Part shown: piece after piece, positions 26,223-38,764 of the stretch
How positions within the stretch are numbered: the stretch's first letter is position 1
How the letters are laid out: every line of letters starts with the position of its first letter
Assembly: GCA_026419785.1 (NCBI GenBank)
Contig: JAODTK010005589.1
Location: forward strand, 310,001 to 374,000
Source: Sclerodactyla briareus
Lineage: Eukaryota; Echinodermata; Holothuroidea; Dendrochirotida; Sclerodactylidae
Direction: 5' to 3'
Length of the DNA stretch: 64,000 bases
Notes under the pieces: generated by a model
The model's database searches: none
What the model saw: the letters and a program-made list of their open reading frames with translations, nothing else
What the model was told of the DNA's origin: nothing
Translations under genes and position numbers: made by a program

Positions 26223-28965
26223 GCAAAACGGCAGCACTCAGCACTCCTGTAAAAATAGGGTACATCCACTGTCACGTGTACGCAGGTAAAAAATAAAAGT
26301 ACATCTACTTCATTTTTCCATATTGTACAGCTGATGTATGTACGCCCGATCCCGCACATGCACTGATGCACAGTACAAACAGATCGCTAGTTCAATTATA
26401 ACATGTAAGCCCAAACGTAACTGTGATTAATTTTAGCAAGATTCGGAATCAAGGAACAACCTAAAATTAGCCGTATAAAAGTCACGAAGTCAATGCTCCC
26501 CCAAACCTTCATGTTATTCGTTATCCTCCCATCTCAATTAATCATGTTCATTCATTATAGATAGGCCCGCGCGATTCATTTATTGCAGTATCAGGGATTG
26601 ACCAATTGGTGAGTTAAATTCAGTCCGATCTTTAATCACGGAGTCAATGGAGAATTCTGTTGACGTTAAGTGTATGCTGTCGAAAAGGTTGAGTCGTTCG
26701 GTCAAGGATAACATCATTAACAGTTTCGGGAAGCTATATAACTTGCACAAGATCATGATGTGGCGGAGGGTTAATCTGAATACTGGCAGATGCAGAAGAC
26801 TAGGAATATGTGCTTCAGATTTTCCCCCTAGTAGAATCCAAATGAACAAACAATGCGGGGTGCAATTTAGAGTCAGTGCTCAGAAATACCAGGGGACCAC
26901 TGACCCTAACCAATTCATGGATACGGCGTTAAGTTCAGCGCGTGTACGCACTGTGGTTTTCTTTTTCCTTATACGTTATTTGTTGCAACCTGAAGGCTTA
27001 GCCTAAACTTTTAATGTAGATACTCACTTTTGTAATGCGCGGGTTGCAAAAATTCATGCAAAGTTCAAAATATGTGAAAACATTTCAGCTGTTAAGTGTG
27101 AAACTGGAAGGGATGATACCTAAAGTGGTGAAAAGTTTGAAAACGAGTAAGTCCCATGAGTTTGTACAGAGATTACACCCACTGACGTCTGGGCCGGCTG
27201 TGCGTGAGATCTGGCTATTGTGACGTACGCGTTAGCACGTATCTCGGATCCATGAATAGTAATCTTGACAGATGTGACCAGTTTACGTGCATGCAATAAG
27301 TCACTCAGGCACCGACTCTAAATGAGAGCTCAATGCTGTATTCACATTTTAGATTTTCAAAAGGCAGCAGTCGTGAGAGCATGATCCTAACACGATTCCA
27401 CTTAACAAGGCCTATGGATGATTGATGGACTGCGAGAGAGCAGTAGAGACGAGACCCTTCTGGTGAGGGCTTCGTGTTGGAAAACAGAATGGCCATAGGG
27501 CAAGCTAGCCAGCATGCTAGTGGCTCCAGTGAATGATTACTCGATGGGCCAAAGCCAAGACACTAGCACGAACGTTACGTCCATGTCATGGATCAGTTAG
27601 CAGAGCACTGGCGTGGCAGATCAAATCATTCATGACTAGGAATGGATGGTGTGACCAGCAGACTGGCACAGTGGCACTTACGACGTTACTCGTTAGGCTA
27701 GTTATAGGGACAACTTGATGAGCATAATGTCTCTCAATCTACAACCGACATGTTTAAAATCATAGCAGTCGTAATATAGTTCGCTTCATCATGGTTGTTA
27801 CTGCAGTGGTTGGTGCGAAGTAAGGCAATTCGGTCATCAAAAAAATAACATCAATCAAATTTTTTTTCAAAGCTAGGCTAACCACCGCATCGCCATTTCG
27901 TCACGTAGTTGGCGTTCGTGACAAAAGACGAAAATTGAGGGAGGAAAAGTGTCAATTTTCTCCGAATGAATTCGTGAATTGCAATCTGAATAAATAACAC
28001 AAAAGGAACAGATTTCGATTTAAGTATGTGAAACATACAAGCACTGAATTAAAAAGGTTTTGGAACAATTCTTACCGCGATGTCGAGGGATTTGTCATCC
28101 CCACACGGTCACTTCCTTCGCAGTGCTACGACATATTGGAATGAAATTGCAAACAGCGATCGCCCCGTTGCACTGTGGGAATATATTTATGGGTAAGCAA
28201 GTGGGAGTCATACGTCGGAATGCAAAGGATTTGGGTTACAAGCGGTAGGTAGTATTGACCTGGGGATGCGGCATGGCTCTCGCGCATTCCGTGACATGGG
28301 AAATATATTAGGCTCAATTATCAAGGATTGAGCTGCGAATCGGCCGATCAGGACAGTGCGTAGTATTACGTCGGCAGCGAGAAGCTGGAGCTGAAGTGCG
28401 GCCTCTTCCCACGAACGATTGGCATGCCCAATATAATAATCATCTCAGCGCACGAGATCGCCGGGCCTATAGTCGATCTTTAGGCAGCGCCATAAAGAGT
28501 GCGCCCTGGATGGAGTCCCACGCCCAGTTATGCGTTGGCTGGCGTTGTATGTGTGTGCTTGTACGCGCTTTGTAATGAGGCGTAAAAAAAGTGTAGTGCT
28601 AGGTCAGTCAATTCTCGGGAATAGTTGGTATGTAGTGCTTATGGACCCGAATTCCTTCATGGAAATCAAGCATAATAATGAGTAGGCTGGAATTGGAAAA
28701 TGAAAATCTTTCATTCAGATATTCGATATTCATATTCGTGCTATTTCCCTCAAACTTGTTCCGTGGACATCTTATACATGATTGAGGAGTGGTGTTTTTG
28801 CATTTGCGTCATGTCAGTAGTTGAAGTTGTGTTAGTATTCGATCTACTCGGTTTCTTCCTCATATTTTCACTTTTCAGTGATGAACCTCTCAATAAGCCC
28901 ACACGGGTTTTTTGACTTCCTTACACTTGTATTTTATGTGAATCAATATTCGGTTACCGTACTCA
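26223..28965. other. Intergenic, no gene recognised
   Basis: A 119-residue open frame at 26,647-27,006 has no motif I know. Otherwise mixed-composition sequence without bounded elements. Confidence 0.45.
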
Positions 28966-29945
28966 TGGGCGTCAACAGGGGGGGACGGGGGGGGGAAGGG
29001 AAGGGAACTGTCCCCCTTTCAAAAGTGAGGGAGTATCTATCGTTTGTCCCACCCCCCCAATAAAAAAATAGCACATATCCCCGATTTTGGATCACTCTAA
29101 ACTGATTCAATTTTTGTCTATACCAAACAATAATCGCGTTGGAAAAAGTCCACTTAATTCCAGGTTGCGGGACCCCAAGTGATGATCTGGACCCGACTAG
29201 GGCCCGAAGTGAAGGCTTACCCATGTTTCATACCGAGTTTTCGAATTTTAAATCGAATAGCCAAAAGGCATAATTTTCAGTGTTTTCGCCGCGCCATGGC
29301 CGTTTTTCTTCCAGGCGTTGTAGGCGAAAATATGAGTTTTGTAAATGCTTCAGATCATTTGTTTCACTCGATTAATTCAGAAGCCGCCCCTCTCACCAAT
29401 TTTTCTGAGATGGAAAATTCGGGCGAAAAATTTCGTGGAAAATTTGGGGAGGGAAAAAAGCAAAGTGGAAAAAATGCCTGTTTTTTGCAGACTTTTTCGA
29501 TTAAAATGCCCGGAAAACAGCATTTTTTTTCTCGCGTTCGCGCGTGCCGGTAGTTTCCAATGAGTGACTTTAAAATTCGGGTCAATTCTGCTCCCAATTG
29601 GGGTGGTCCCTTACGCCTATGGTTTTCCCTTCGATCCCACGCAACAAAGACCAGAGTAGAAAAGGTACCGGGAATAAAAAAAAAATACCATGGGTGATGT
29701 CGGTAAGTCATCTTCGTATGCAACGAAAAAAAAGAAAAAAAAAAATGGTTCTGTCTTTTACTCAAACTACACAATAAGTAGAGGGTGCTATTGAGCCTGG
29801 CAGATGCCGTTTCCGTCGATCTTGAGGTTATGAAAATCTGAAGTTTTCTCTGGACGCTTCGCGCCAACTGATGGGGGCACTACGCTTAGATGGTAAGTTG
29901 CATTCGATGTGCCCCCCCCCACTTTTCAAAACGGTCCGACGCCCC
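28966..29945. mobile_element. Candidate non-autonomous DNA element with G-run ends
   Basis: Left end ATGGGCGTCAACAGGGGGGG followed by CCCCCTTTCAAAAGTG; right end CACTTTTCAAAACGG then TCCGACGCCCC. The ends are loosely inverted (GGGCGTC against GACGCCC, with CTTTTCAAAA in both). A target duplication was not found. Open frames inside are not recognisable. Confidence 0.4.
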
Positions 29946-31394
29946 CGTCGTAACTGATGATCTATATGGAAAGCAAAATATAATAAATTTAATCCCATAA
30001 CTTGGACATATCCCGGGCTTGAAATCAGTACGAAACTTCACAGATGACTAGAAAAGGAGGGCGGGGGGGGGGGGGTGGGGCGAACGAGCACTTTCAAAGT
30101 GTCTTTTCTACAGAGGCCATCCCCTTAGTGACTTGCCTCCAAGCTAATACAGGGCCTAGTTGTGCCTGAAATTACGATTTCACTGTCAAATGTTCTCATC
30201 AAACACTAGACGAGGCATCGGGACCAACAACCTTCCCGCCAACGGACAGAAGTGTGTTCCGGCTTGAGAGTTTGAGACAGCCAGCATATGCCGCAATTTC
30301 AAGGCAAATCGCCGGAACCCAAGTAACTACAGGTCTATTCCATTGGTTTGTTTTGCTACTCATTTCTGCTAGCGTAATATAACCTGTTGACTTTTGGTGT
30401 CATGAATATGGGCCCATACTATAAACGCTTCGGGATACTAGCAGATTCACCCCCTGCGTGTCTCTATCAGCCTATTATATAGGCCTATATGAGGTTGCCA
30501 CCACTCTTGAAGCTGCCTAAATTCATCTATGGAATCCTCCCTGGCACTGGAAGTGTCCGGGGATTTATGGTTTTGGGTTTGGCCGCTGGCCCGCCCGCCC
30601 CCCCGGGCCCCCCCTTTGTTTTGGGGGCCGTCGTCGCCGCTGTCCCAGCTCCGCCGCCGCCGGAAACTTCAGGCCTTAAGCGCATTGACTGAAACTTGAT
30701 ACACATATATTTGCCCTAGTGAAATCTCGGATTAGTTCGAAAGTGGGCATCACTGCATGCCTGTTGCCCTCTATTTTGCAGGTTTCACAAAACACAAAAC
30801 TTGGTGGGTGCACTGGGTGGGGACAAAAGTTATTCGCGAAAAACTTACGGGTGATTTCATTGTCACCAGAGGTCAAATTTTTGTTTTTTCCGCAATTTTC
30901 CAACTTTGTCGGGTTTGAACAAAACTCGGTGGATGTGGACTGCAGTTGGACCTCGAAAAACATGAAGGTCATTTCAAAGTGACTGGAGGTCGGCAAGTAG
31001 ACTAAATTCAACGTGTTTTCTCTAGACGAGGTCCAAAAAGGCTGTTTCTGCGGGGATATACCCACTCAATTTTTTACCCGCCTGCACATGTCTAATGTTC
31101 TTTGTTATTGTTGATAAGTAAGGGGGAAACATCTGTGAAGTTGTGTAGGATGCGTCTTTTCCGTCTGGGGATTGTCGGAATGATTAGTGTAGTAACACTC
31201 GGTGCCGTGTAACATGGGGGGAACGTTGCAGTGTAACCTATGATCTTCGACACAATAGTTTTTATATCATTTACCCCCATCGTTTCAATTCAATCAAGCT
31301 CGGGTTTACAGTAAATGCACACTTGTACACTTCGAACATGGGGGTTGGGGGGGGGGGGTGCATACACTTTGAACAAATTCTGTATAATTTTATA
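29946..31394. other. Intergenic, GC-rich patch and dispersed-repeat style sequence
   Basis: A short GC-rich patch at 30,585-30,665 (CCGCCGCCGCCGG) is surrounded by ordinary sequence. The part 30,750-31,000 (ACTTGGTGGGTGCACTGGG, GTCACCAGAGGTCAAATTTT) looks like an old dispersed repeat. No gene. Confidence 0.4.
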
Positions 31395-31525
31395 GTAAAT
31401 TACTGGCAGCAGAGTTGCCAGTGCTTTACTGTAAATTTCACCGTACACTACTGTACATTTCACAGTGGAATTACAAAGATCACTCCCATGAATATCATTC
31501 TTGTACTGTAAATTTCACGGTAGCT
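31395..31525. repeat. ACTGTAAATT-type dispersed repeat, copy 1
   Basis: TAGTAAATTACTGGCAGCAG and repeated ACTGTAAATTTCAC phrases resemble 63,575-63,780. A short self-similar family of unknown type. Confidence 0.6.
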
Positions 31526-31734
31526 AACTGTCAAATTGGCGAGCTGTGGTTGATCATTGGACCTTACCCTAGAAAACGTTTACTTGAAATGCCGAATAAG
31601 TTAAAAAGGAAAAAAACAAAACAAACAAAACAATAAGAATCGTTATCAAGTATCCCCGTCAGCATACGTGAATCTTTTTAATTTTTTAAGCAATTGAGTT
31701 GAAACCTATATGTTTTCGTTAAATTTTCTCTCGT

Positions 31735-31795
31735 AAAGCGCTTAGAAAAGCGGTATGTGCGCTATAAAAATGCACTAATTAGTATGATAGATTAT
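31735..31795 (+). repeat. LINE/SINE-like 3' tail
   Basis: GTAAAGCGCTTAGAAAAGCGG followed by GTGCGCTATAAAAATGC is the style of the conserved 3' tail of many marine invertebrate retroposons. The body is not recognised. Confidence 0.4.
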
Positions 31796-33044
31796 CATAA
31801 ATAACTCCCATTAATGAAATAAGTGAAATTACTGATACGGACGGTAGTGGAAGAATTACTACCTGGGCTCAACCATAACCAGCAACCTCCCTGGATGCAG
31901 AAATTAAAGATTCGCATTGGTAAGGCAGCATCAGTACGGCCCGCTTGTCCAAAAGGGTTTGGAGCACAACATGCTTATCACAAACACCAAGATGCAAAAG
32001 TGTACCAGGAAGGTGTTCTTAGCAACTCCTTACAGCAGCGAGTCTGGGACACTGTTACTCCACCAATTCCGAGAGCGGCGAAGACTCATGCGTCCATCTG
32101 CGCAACCTCAGAAGGAATCGTGGGCCTCACCTGCAGGACCGGTCCCAAACAAAGATTTGGGCTGGTAGGCAAAATCACAAGTGTTTGCCCTCCTATCACA
32201 GGCCTACGCTGGTTTTTTTTTCGGTCCATTTTTCATTCATAGCGTAATTGGGGGGGGGGGCGAGGGGGCAGAGGATGGGGGGGGGGAAGGGGGTCGCCCT
32301 CACTTTTTCCCAAGACGGTCTGTCGGTTACGTTTGCTGATCTTGCCGGTATTCTGCGGACGTGGGAGCATGCCCCCACCCCCCGTGGGGGAGCCTCTCCC
32401 TCCGTCGAGGATGTTCACGAGTGGTACATACGCAAACATTGACACACCCCGACAGTAAAGCTCTTACAATCATCTTTATGAAAATCTATATTAAAGCTGA
32501 AAATTTTGTTTGTTTTATTCGTTGAGTTCATCGCTCAAGTATGAGCACCGTTTCCTCTTCCTATCTTCGTATAATATACAATGGTGGCTTTTAAATTGGT
32601 ATACGTGTCCTATAGATATCTTCGAAATGTCCCTGAAAGAGAACTGTTACATTTCTCTTGGGGGAGGGTGAACGTCCTGCAGCAGGTTCTATTCAGAGTG
32701 CCTAATTGAGTGGGATGTCGATAAGTTTTTTTTCTTGAGAAAACAGTCTAAAAATCGAATACATCAAAACTGCCGGTTTCGACTTAAATGAGTAGGGTGA
32801 GGCTCGGAATCTTCCCAGCGCGGGGGAACGATCCTGGACCACCCCGTTGGGAAACGTATTAATTGGACTCCCGTCGGGGAATTCCTGGCGCCACCACTAG
32901 AGAGCATTTAGGATCCTACAGCTTCCAGGGCCCTAAGGCGGCACTGGATCCAAGCCGAACCGAATTTGCTCCACGAGATCTTGTTGTGTGGTATGGCAAC
33001 ACATAGGTTGCCCGCGCTACATCACAGGGGCGTCATGACTTCAT
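31796..33044. other. Intergenic, no gene recognised
   Basis: An open frame at 31,823-32,242 has no known motif. G-rich and C-rich runs lie at 32,240-32,400. Confidence 0.4.
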
Positions 33045-33650
33045 TATAGGCATATAAATGTTTCCAGACGTCGGTTTTCATTATTCCGCGAAGTCCAGGT
33101 CGAAACCCCGACTTCACCGATTGAGACTCCGCAGTCGGTACTATCCACAACCCTCTTCATAATCCAGTCCATACACGTGTTAAAACGTGTTGGAACCAGC
33201 GTACACCACTGTCCCACGCCCGTAACAAACGGGAAGAAGTCAGAGACTCCACCGGCACACTTCGCGGCACTCTTATTCCAGAATACAGAGAGGATATCAG
33301 GTGTACAAGACGGGTTGGCCACATAACATGCTCGAGAATTCTCCGCGGGAGGCCCCAGGCTATATACATAGTCGAAGGCCTCGCCGAAATCGATATAGGC
33401 CACAAGAAAGCCCTATACTAAATTCTTGCATCCACTCAGACAAGACACGGAGCGGAGCCAAGATGCGATCCACAGTGAACTTCGGCATGGGAGTGAAACC
33501 CGACTGCTCAAGACACTGAGGAGCAAGCAGCTGAAAATGGATCCTATTCATGAATATCCTGATGGCCAGGTACTGTGATGAGTGTGACGCCTCTATAGTC
33601 ATTGCACTCTTGAGAATGACCCATTCCTTTCAAGACCTGAAGACTGGAAA
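33045..33650 (-). mobile_element. LINE reverse-transcriptase fragment
   Basis: In order on the minus strand: NDYRGVTLITVPG, EQSGFTPMPKFTVDRIL, AYIDFGEAFDYV, CAGGVSDFFPFVTGVGQW and FNTCMDWIMKRVVD. These are non-LTR RT blocks (NYRGITL, AYIDFRKAFDSV, GVRQGCVLAPTLFNTCMDW). The GVRQGC block is altered to GVGQWC and the FADDA block is only partly readable. Frame shifts separate the blocks, so it is dead. Clade not assigned. Confidence 0.85.
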
Positions 33651-35614
33651 TTAAGTCCCATTCTCCATCAGTGGGTGGCACCAGTGCTCAAATGAAGGCC
33701 ATGCAACAACTGGAGAGCAGCCTGGTCGCGCCTAGCCTGTTGAAACAGGCGTTTGACTTCGTTAACCTCGTATCAGCTCATTCCTCATATGTTGCAGAGT
33801 GGCCCTTTAACCAATCGGGGATTTGCCTAAACAAAACGCTGTGCGACTTCGTTCTGTTCCTGTCGAGCTGAATCAGGGCGGGCTAGTGGCGGTGCGACAG
33901 CAACGTGATTGCGCAACGGAATTATTATTCACTAAATACTGGCAACGGCCATGTTGCTGGAAAATTACTCTATTGGTCTGAATGTAATTATTTAGATAAC
34001 CTCCAACCACGTTTCCGCATACGTTAGATGGATATCCTTTTTCATTTGCCCATTTGAAGGATTCATATTTTCTGAACGTCTGCGGCGGCTACCAACAAGC
34101 CGCAATACGCATTGCGCAAGCCGAACAGTGATTCGCTCAATTTTAGGCTTCAAATGCATAATTATCGATAAATTTTCAGTTTCGGTGTGGTAAAAGGTTA
34201 TAACGTCTTCTGTAACTATTCATGACCTATATATTGGGCGATTTTCCGCGGAATCTTATTCAGGGTTGCTCACATCCATATCAACGCCCGTGTGCATACT
34301 AAACGGATGACTGACATCTACGTCACCTGAATCGTAATGAGCAAAATCCCAATTTTCTGGGATTTGTCAAACGAAGTCCTGCAAACAATATGTTGGTGAT
34401 ATCTGCGGGTGGTATAATCTAAAGAGCGATAGCCCCCTCTATTTTAGGAACGGCTTCTCCATATCGTCGGCCTTAGCAGGCTAGGTCGCGCCAACCCAGA
34501 GCATCTCTGGATGAATGCCCACCAGACCCTGGGAGTGTTTCCGCCTTTCAACGCACCAATGCCATCCAAGCTTCCTCGACAGTCGGATGCACGTCACAGC
34601 CTACATGCGGTTCAAATGAATGCCTGGGGAATGTTGAAACTGAATTGGGTTGGCCGGAGGAATGTCCAGGAATGGTCTTCATTTGGTGGAAAATTCAGGG
34701 AGAACCACGAATACACGACATGGCCGTAGTTCCATTCGCCAGTGTTGTTATTGCGACGGTTTACGAATCACGTGGGCAGAACAATTCACCCACTCCCCAC
34801 TCGAAATACACCTCAAGTCACAGCTGCAGTGAACTTCGGACAACCTTCTACGATCCGGGATATTTCCCGCCTCGCCACTCCCCAGTGCCCATGGGACCCG
34901 CGACTTGAATTAAACCCCATATTACCAAGAAATCCAAAAGCTCTTTTTCCATTCGAATTCTCATTAGCAGTCAGTTAGCCATCGATTCTCGGTTCACACA
35001 TGGTACGATTCCGTCCGAAAAACTTTGCGAAACACATTTACTTATAGCGTTCCTCGGTCGTGCCGCTTTTGCAGACCCCGAACAAAAGGTACAAGCTTCA
35101 TCGCGGGAATGAAGTAGTTATTGATCGATGACACTATTGTGGTTTACCATGCGAGAGTATGCCCCGTCCTCGTGTCGGTCGAACATGTTCCCCCCCTGAA
35201 CCTCCATCTGTGACCCTTGACCTCCCCGTCGGCAAGTTCCTTGTTCCTCTCTAATGGGGAGGGGAGGGGACCTTTGCTATTAGTCCGTGGGTAATTGCAT
35301 CGAATATAGCATAATTTTGTTGAAACTTGTGATCGAAAGGACCCCCCACAATTGTCTCAGCTGCAGGCCCATAAAGCAATAAAATCGGCCCTTGAGCCCC
35401 AGTTGAAAAAGCATTCTAGTTAGACTTTTCGATTTGGTGGGAGGGGAAGAAGAAAGAAGGGTTCGACTGGTGGGGGAAAAATCACTAAGTGGATGTTGCA
35501 TAGGCCTTCCAGTAGTCGCCTCAGTGGATCGGAGGAAAATGCCTGAGGGGGAGTGGCTTTCACCGCCATCCCACTGTTCCTATAAAAGGACCCGTGATAG
35601 CATCGGTGGCTCCC
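33651..35614. other. Intergenic, no gene recognised
   Basis: Open frames near 34,511-34,978 resemble nothing I know. No bounded repeat seen. Confidence 0.4.
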
Positions 35615-35929
35615 TCATGTCTTTGTTGGTATAGTCTTGCGTTGAATATTCCTGATTTTCCGCTGGTTGTTATACGGCACGCACAGCGTCATTCCATTTC
35701 TGCAGTGCGCCGCTATTCCTAATAATCGGGAATATATCGACGTCTTGGTATTGCCATAGAGTCCTAATAACCAGCGGCGAAAACACAGTTCATATTCATA
35801 CTGAACGTTTAGCGGAAGAGCGCCATCTATTGCAGGAATAACTTCCACGCTTTCCTCGCTGGCTTCTATAGGACGAATTGCAGGCCCGTAACCAATGGAG
35901 GCATTTGCGGGCCAGGCTCCTACTTCTTG

Positions 35930-36012
35930 CCATGGCCCCCCTGCTCTGTGGGACCTAATGTCTATCAGTTTCAAATTTCGAGTTTGTAGTTGCTGCACAT
36001 AGTCCAATTTCG
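35930..36012 (-). CDS. Tentative rhodanese-like exon start
   Basis: After an acceptor-like GACTATTCAG the frame reads LDYVQQLQTRNLKLIDIRS, which resembles the beginning of rhodanese domains (a helix, then LIDVRE). What follows does not clearly continue the domain. The minus-strand open frame extends to 35,615. Could be chance; no neighbouring exon found. Confidence 0.25.
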
Positions 36013-36554
36013 CACACGCCTGAATAGTCAAATAACATATTTTTCTCTCAAATTGTCATTTTTACAAATTTTTCACTATTTTCGCAAGATATTTGCTGAT
36101 GCCAATGGTTGAATGATTTCAAATTTCTTGATCTTGAAAAACTTGATTTTCAAATCTCAGAGTTTTGAAAACATGTTCTTTTTTCAGTTTATGTGAGATT
36201 AGACAAACTGAACAGTTTAAATTTTAGTACATGGTACAAAGTATCAAAACGAAAGGTTTCTCAACATGTATGCTAAAATAATCCTGCAATTTCTAAATAT
36301 GAATGTTTTTTTTTTATTTGGGGGAGGGGGGACATATTACAAATTGTAATATGATGTAATAATTACATCATTAGTCTTTCATTCATTACATCTTACATTG
36401 CTCATGTCTTTGTTCTGCATTGAAACGTTCAACTGCTAGATTTTTTTGGTGATATATTTACTTCAAAGTTCAGACCTACATGAGTATACTGTAACTCTGA
36501 AGGGCAACTGCATTGTGAATTATGAAGAGGCTATAGTTAGTGTAGAAAAACTGC

Positions 36555-36640
36555 ATAATAATAATAATAATAATATCCAACATTTAAAACGCTATTCACC
36601 CACAAAGTGCGTACCATAGCGTGTACAAAATAATCAAAAT
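36555..36640 (-). repeat. Microsatellite (ATA)n with retroposon-like tail
   Basis: ATAATAATAATAATAATA followed by ACATTTAAAACGCTATTCACC and CAAAGTGCGTACCA looks like the inverted form of a retroposon 3' tail ending in a TTA repeat. Confidence 0.45.
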
Positions 36641-36840
36641 ACAATTAAAACAAAACAGTTTTGGAGCGCTTTCTTTAAAAGTCGGTCGAGGGTGAATTTC
36701 TGACGTAGCGGGGTAGCTTATTGTTAGGCCTGTTACAAGTTCACGAACAAATCGTAAGAGCTATGCGTCGGGGATGTGGCTAATCAGGGCTGGCAAATAT
36801 AGTTTGATTCCAGTAGAGGCAGTTCACTTATTATAATCAC

Positions 36841-36993
36841 GGGCGCAGCCACAAGGGGGGTCCGGGGGTCATGTCCCCAAACTTTTGGGACGGGCCTGCA
36901 TACATAATGATTCTTTTCACACACAAAAGTGTCCATCATGCTTCGGAACCCCAGTGCTCTTGACCCTCCAAAGTTCAGACAGTGGCTGCGCTC
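36841..36993. mobile_element. Short TIR element (MITE-like)
   Basis: GGGCGCAGCCAC at the left and GTGGCTGCGCTC at the right are inverted with 11 of 12 matches. 153 bp, G-rich next to the left end. A clear target duplication was not found. Confidence 0.6.
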
Positions 36994-38764
36994 TTGCTTA
37001 TAATAGAATACACACTTATAACCACCACACTTAATAGAACAATATTCATTTCATTACCACGAAGGGTAGGATTCTCTGTTAAATACGAAATTACTGTTAC
37101 CTGCGCCGTCAAACTTGCTGCTTCCACCAAATAACGGCAAAAAAATATTTCACACCTTTTACTAGACAGTATTTTCTCCACAATATTTATATATAGTGAT
37201 GTTTTATATTTTTGAAAGGACAAAATATGATCCTACTTGACCAATTACTTTGGATGAATATAGATATATAATGGTAAATGTTATGTTGATATGTTGCTAG
37301 GAGCAACTTGCGAACGTTTTCGATCATGGTTAAATCAAGATAGGTATGATCAACTTGGATGAATTAGTATTATTATGTTTAATGTTATGTGGCAACTTTA
37401 CTCCGTAGCCTTGTGGACGGCGCAGAGCGTACAGATCAGGCTATTAATTGGGTCTTTTGCAACGACGTTCATGTAAAACTGGCATGTCATATTGGCCAGA
37501 AACTCTTTATCTTTTGGATTATGAAAAAAAAAATTGTGTCAGGACGCTATCCCGATCGTTTTTTTTACGCGCCCCCACATCAACTGGTTACCAGCGTTTC
37601 TTGTCTATGCCAGATAGACGCCATGTCATGGTAAGTCGAGCCTTCTATTTTCTGGAGGAAAGACAGAGCCGGGGGGTACACCCACACTATCTACCTCCAC
37701 AATAGCACCATATGGCTCGGCTTGAAACCAAATCACTAGAACCCATCGAGGTCAAGTGTTCTCTGAGTAGTGGACCCCCCTTTGGGGCATCTGCCAGACT
37801 TTGCTGTCTCCTTACCCAGCACTTTATCCCGCAGTTCCTGCATCGGGCTTGGCATGAGTAAAAATGCCTCCTTAAATCAAAATCATGACTACCCGAGCCT
37901 GTCACGTCCCTGTCTGCGCCACACGCAGAAATATAACAGTCTACCTGACGCTGTCCCAGCAGCGCTGGACGTCCATGCTTGAGAGCAACAGCTTGACTAC
38001 CCTACAACCACTGACATCTCATCCTCATCGACCAACGAACAACCATGTCGTCCTCGCAACAAGGTAACCTCGCCATACCCACCCAGGCGTTATGCAAAGG
38101 AAATGACAAAGCCTAGGCCCTGGGACTGATAAGTTAATGACAAACTAGGTAACTCACGCGAGACAAGTCCAAAAAACCATGCCCGGAGGTCACAGAGATA
38201 AGCAAGCTAGGCTTCTTCTCCCGGAAGAAGACCTAATAAACGTATCGACTGAATGGTTAGGTAGGCTACACCGTTAGCCCTGACAGGGACTCGCAATAAA
38301 GGCCTGCTTAAACGTGTTCTCTCCGGAGAACAGAGAAATACCTACATTGGGAGCGCTAGCTTTACGGCAACTTGTAACAGCTGAATTACGCACAGCATTC
38401 CCCTGGTAACGGTCGACGAACGCCGAACAAAAGGCAGCGTACACTGACAAAAGGCATTGAGTTTCACCGAGAGGATCACGTTCGCGATCCTTCTACGGAG
38501 AGGTTGAAGATGACACTGAATGGTTGAGTTGGGCCGTTCTCCTGTAAGCGACCCGATTTGATAGTAAGAGATATACTGATCCTACGTGACTTTCAGTTTT
38601 CAATACGATATGGGTTTCGAACAGGGGAGGCGGATACAGATTTGCTGAAGTCGATTCGGCATAGTACAAATACATACATAAATCTGACAACAAATAACAA
38701 AACGCCCGTACTGTTGTTATATCTGCTTAACTAGTGAGAAGATCTTCTGACTCCGCGATCAGAA
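36994..38764. other. Intergenic, possible LINE 3' scrap
   Basis: YNSLPDAVPAALDV near 37,930-37,975 resembles the WNSLP motif at the C-terminus of LINE ORF2 proteins. Nothing else recognised. Confidence 0.3.

Noticed and set aside
29364-29867. Longest open frame of the window, 167 codons on the minus strand
   Set aside because: Low-complexity (F-rich, K-rich), no known motif, and it lies inside a probable non-coding element; likely chance.
37880-38060. LINE 3' end suggested by YNSLPDAVPAALDV
   Set aside because: Only one motif, no supporting RT blocks around it; noted but not called as an element.
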